Below are positions 63,041 through 64,000 of a stretch of DNA of 64,000 bases, in pieces. How positions within the stretch are numbered: position 1 is the stretch's first letter; the number at the start of each line of letters is the position of its first letter. The stretch spans positions 248,001-312,000 of the forward strand of contig JAFEMH010002514.1 of the NCBI GenBank assembly GCA_022495995.1. Direction: 5' to 3'. A program made the translations under genes and the position numbers. The DNA comes from Adenophora triphylla var. japonica (lineage: Eukaryota; Streptophyta; Magnoliopsida; Asterales; Campanulaceae). The notes below the pieces were generated by a model. The model ran no database searches. It was given only the letters and a program-made list of their open reading frames with translations, and was not told where the DNA came from.

Positions 63041-64000
63041 ATAAAGATAAGGGTACCGATTTGGATCGCTTGTCGGAAGAGGGAAGGTGACCCTGTTGGT
63101 CGGATGTGAGGACGTAGTGGTGTTCGAGGGTGACCGTTTAGGTCGGATGTGAGGACGTGGTGGCATCCAAAATGACCGTGTAGGTCGGATGGCTGGACCC
63201 TTTGATAGGATTCCTACGTATTCCGAATGGGAATCAAGCCTGATCATAGTTTGTGTGTGAGGGCAATTTTGAGGGGCCTCGACCTGTGGGGAACTATTTG
63301 TAGCCGTTCATCCTAAGTTGAGACTATTTTGAGGCATCTGGACCTGTGTTGAGATTGTTCCTTGGGGCATCTCGGCCTGAGTTGAGACCGTTCCTTGGGG
63401 CATTTCACCCTGTGTTGAAACTATTCGGAGGCATCTCGACCTGAGTTGAGGACTATTCGAAGGTGTCTCAACCTGATTTGAGGACTATTCGAAGGCATCT
63501 CGACCAGAGTGTGAGACTGTTTGGAGGCATTTGGACCTAAGTTGAGGACTATTCAGAGGCGTCACGACCTGAGTGTGAGACTGTTTGGAGGCGTCTGGAC
63601 CTAAGTTGAGGACTATTCAGAGGCATCTCGACCTGAGTGTGAGACTATTTGGAGGCATCTCGACCTGAGTTGAGGACTATTCAGAGGCATCTCGACCTGA
63701 TTATGATACTGTTTGGAGGCGTCTGGACCTAAGTTGAGGACTATTCGAAGGCATCTCGACCTAAGTTGAGGACTTTTTGGAGGCATCTCGACCTGAATTT
63801 GAGACTGTTTGGAGGCATCTAGACCTAAGTTGAGGACTATTCGGAAGCATCTCGACCTGAGTTGAGGACTATTCGGAGGCGTCTCGACCTGAGTGTGAGA
63901 CTTTTTGGAGGCATCTGGACCTAAGTTGAGGACTATTCGGAGGCGTCTCAACCTGAGTGTGAGATTTTTGGGAGGCGTGTTTGCCTTTTGTTTTGATTTT
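63041..64000 (-). other. 3' UTR of TatE with ~33-bp tandem array
   Basis: 63100-63180 has three GTAGGTCGGATGTGAGGACG units. The conserved CTACG/CGTAG block is at 63188-63260. From about 63290 to the window end runs a ~33-bp array of GAGTTGAGGACTATTCGGAG units, some 20 copies. No gene. Confidence 0.8.

Larger units (their letters stand above)
59669..64000 (-). mobile_element. TatE: 3' end of a minus-strand Tat element inserted in the copia integrase
   Basis: The minus strand holds a 3' UTR with a roughly 33-bp tandem array (63250-64000), the conserved stem-loop and PPT (62997-63040), then an LTR starting TGTAAGTACCCCAATCC at 62996 and ending GGTTATTTCA at 59669. The LTR is interrupted by LTR-F. 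Copia integrase sequence resumes at 59668, so gcttc (59664-59668) is one TSD copy; its partner is beyond the right edge. The coding body lies beyond 64000. Confidence 0.8.

Noticed and set aside
63613..63951. 112-codon minus-strand open frame
   Set aside because: It translates the 33-bp tandem array; periodic peptide is an artefact.

Overview
This is plant nuclear DNA made almost entirely of LTR retrotransposons nested inside one another. I see no host gene, rRNA gene, tRNA gene or CRISPR array. Evidence for a seed plant, probably a repeat-rich eudicot, is Ty3/gypsy Tat/Ogre-lineage elements, tRNA-Arg-type primer sites, plant-mobile-domain-like antisense genes with GT-AG introns, and a Sirevirus-like Ty1/copia element with an extra ORF after pol. 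The species cannot be named from the sequence.

Layout, outermost to innermost. A copia element on the minus strand (53261-59668) is cut on both sides. On its left sits the 3' part of TatD (49879-53260, plus). TatD is cut by TatA (plus; 1-3027 and 44594-49878, its 5' half lying left of the window). TatA is cut by the complete 41.6-kb insertion TatB (3028-44593, plus; TSD catag). TatB's integrase gene is cut by the complete 19.1-kb TatC (16400-35506, minus; TSD ccagg). On the copia's right side sits the 3' end of TatE (59669-64000, minus), whose LTR contains another LTR, LTR-F (60146-62113). TatB without TatC is about 22.5 kb, so TatB and TatC are both giant, Ogre-sized elements.

TatB and TatC share one plan: LTR with TATAAATA box, tRNA-Arg PBS, long leader, gag, protease, G-patch-like segment, RT, two RNase H domains, integrase, then a two-gene module on the opposite strand, a 3' UTR with tandem repeats (31 to 74 bp units), a 35-nt stem-loop, a PPT and the 3' LTR. 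TatA shows the same 3' half. The antisense module is a spliced four-exon gene with a plant-mobile-domain-like (PMD) protein followed by a DUF7745-like gene. All copies carry frameshifts or stops.

The most unusual signal is a family-specific palindrome (core CCGNNCGG or similar) next to TTTGCA or TTTGCC. It stands in pairs just before the TATA box of the Tat LTRs and again before both antisense genes in TatA and TatC, with the palindrome sequence matched within each element. This suggests, but does not prove, a co-evolving cis-element and element-encoded regulator.
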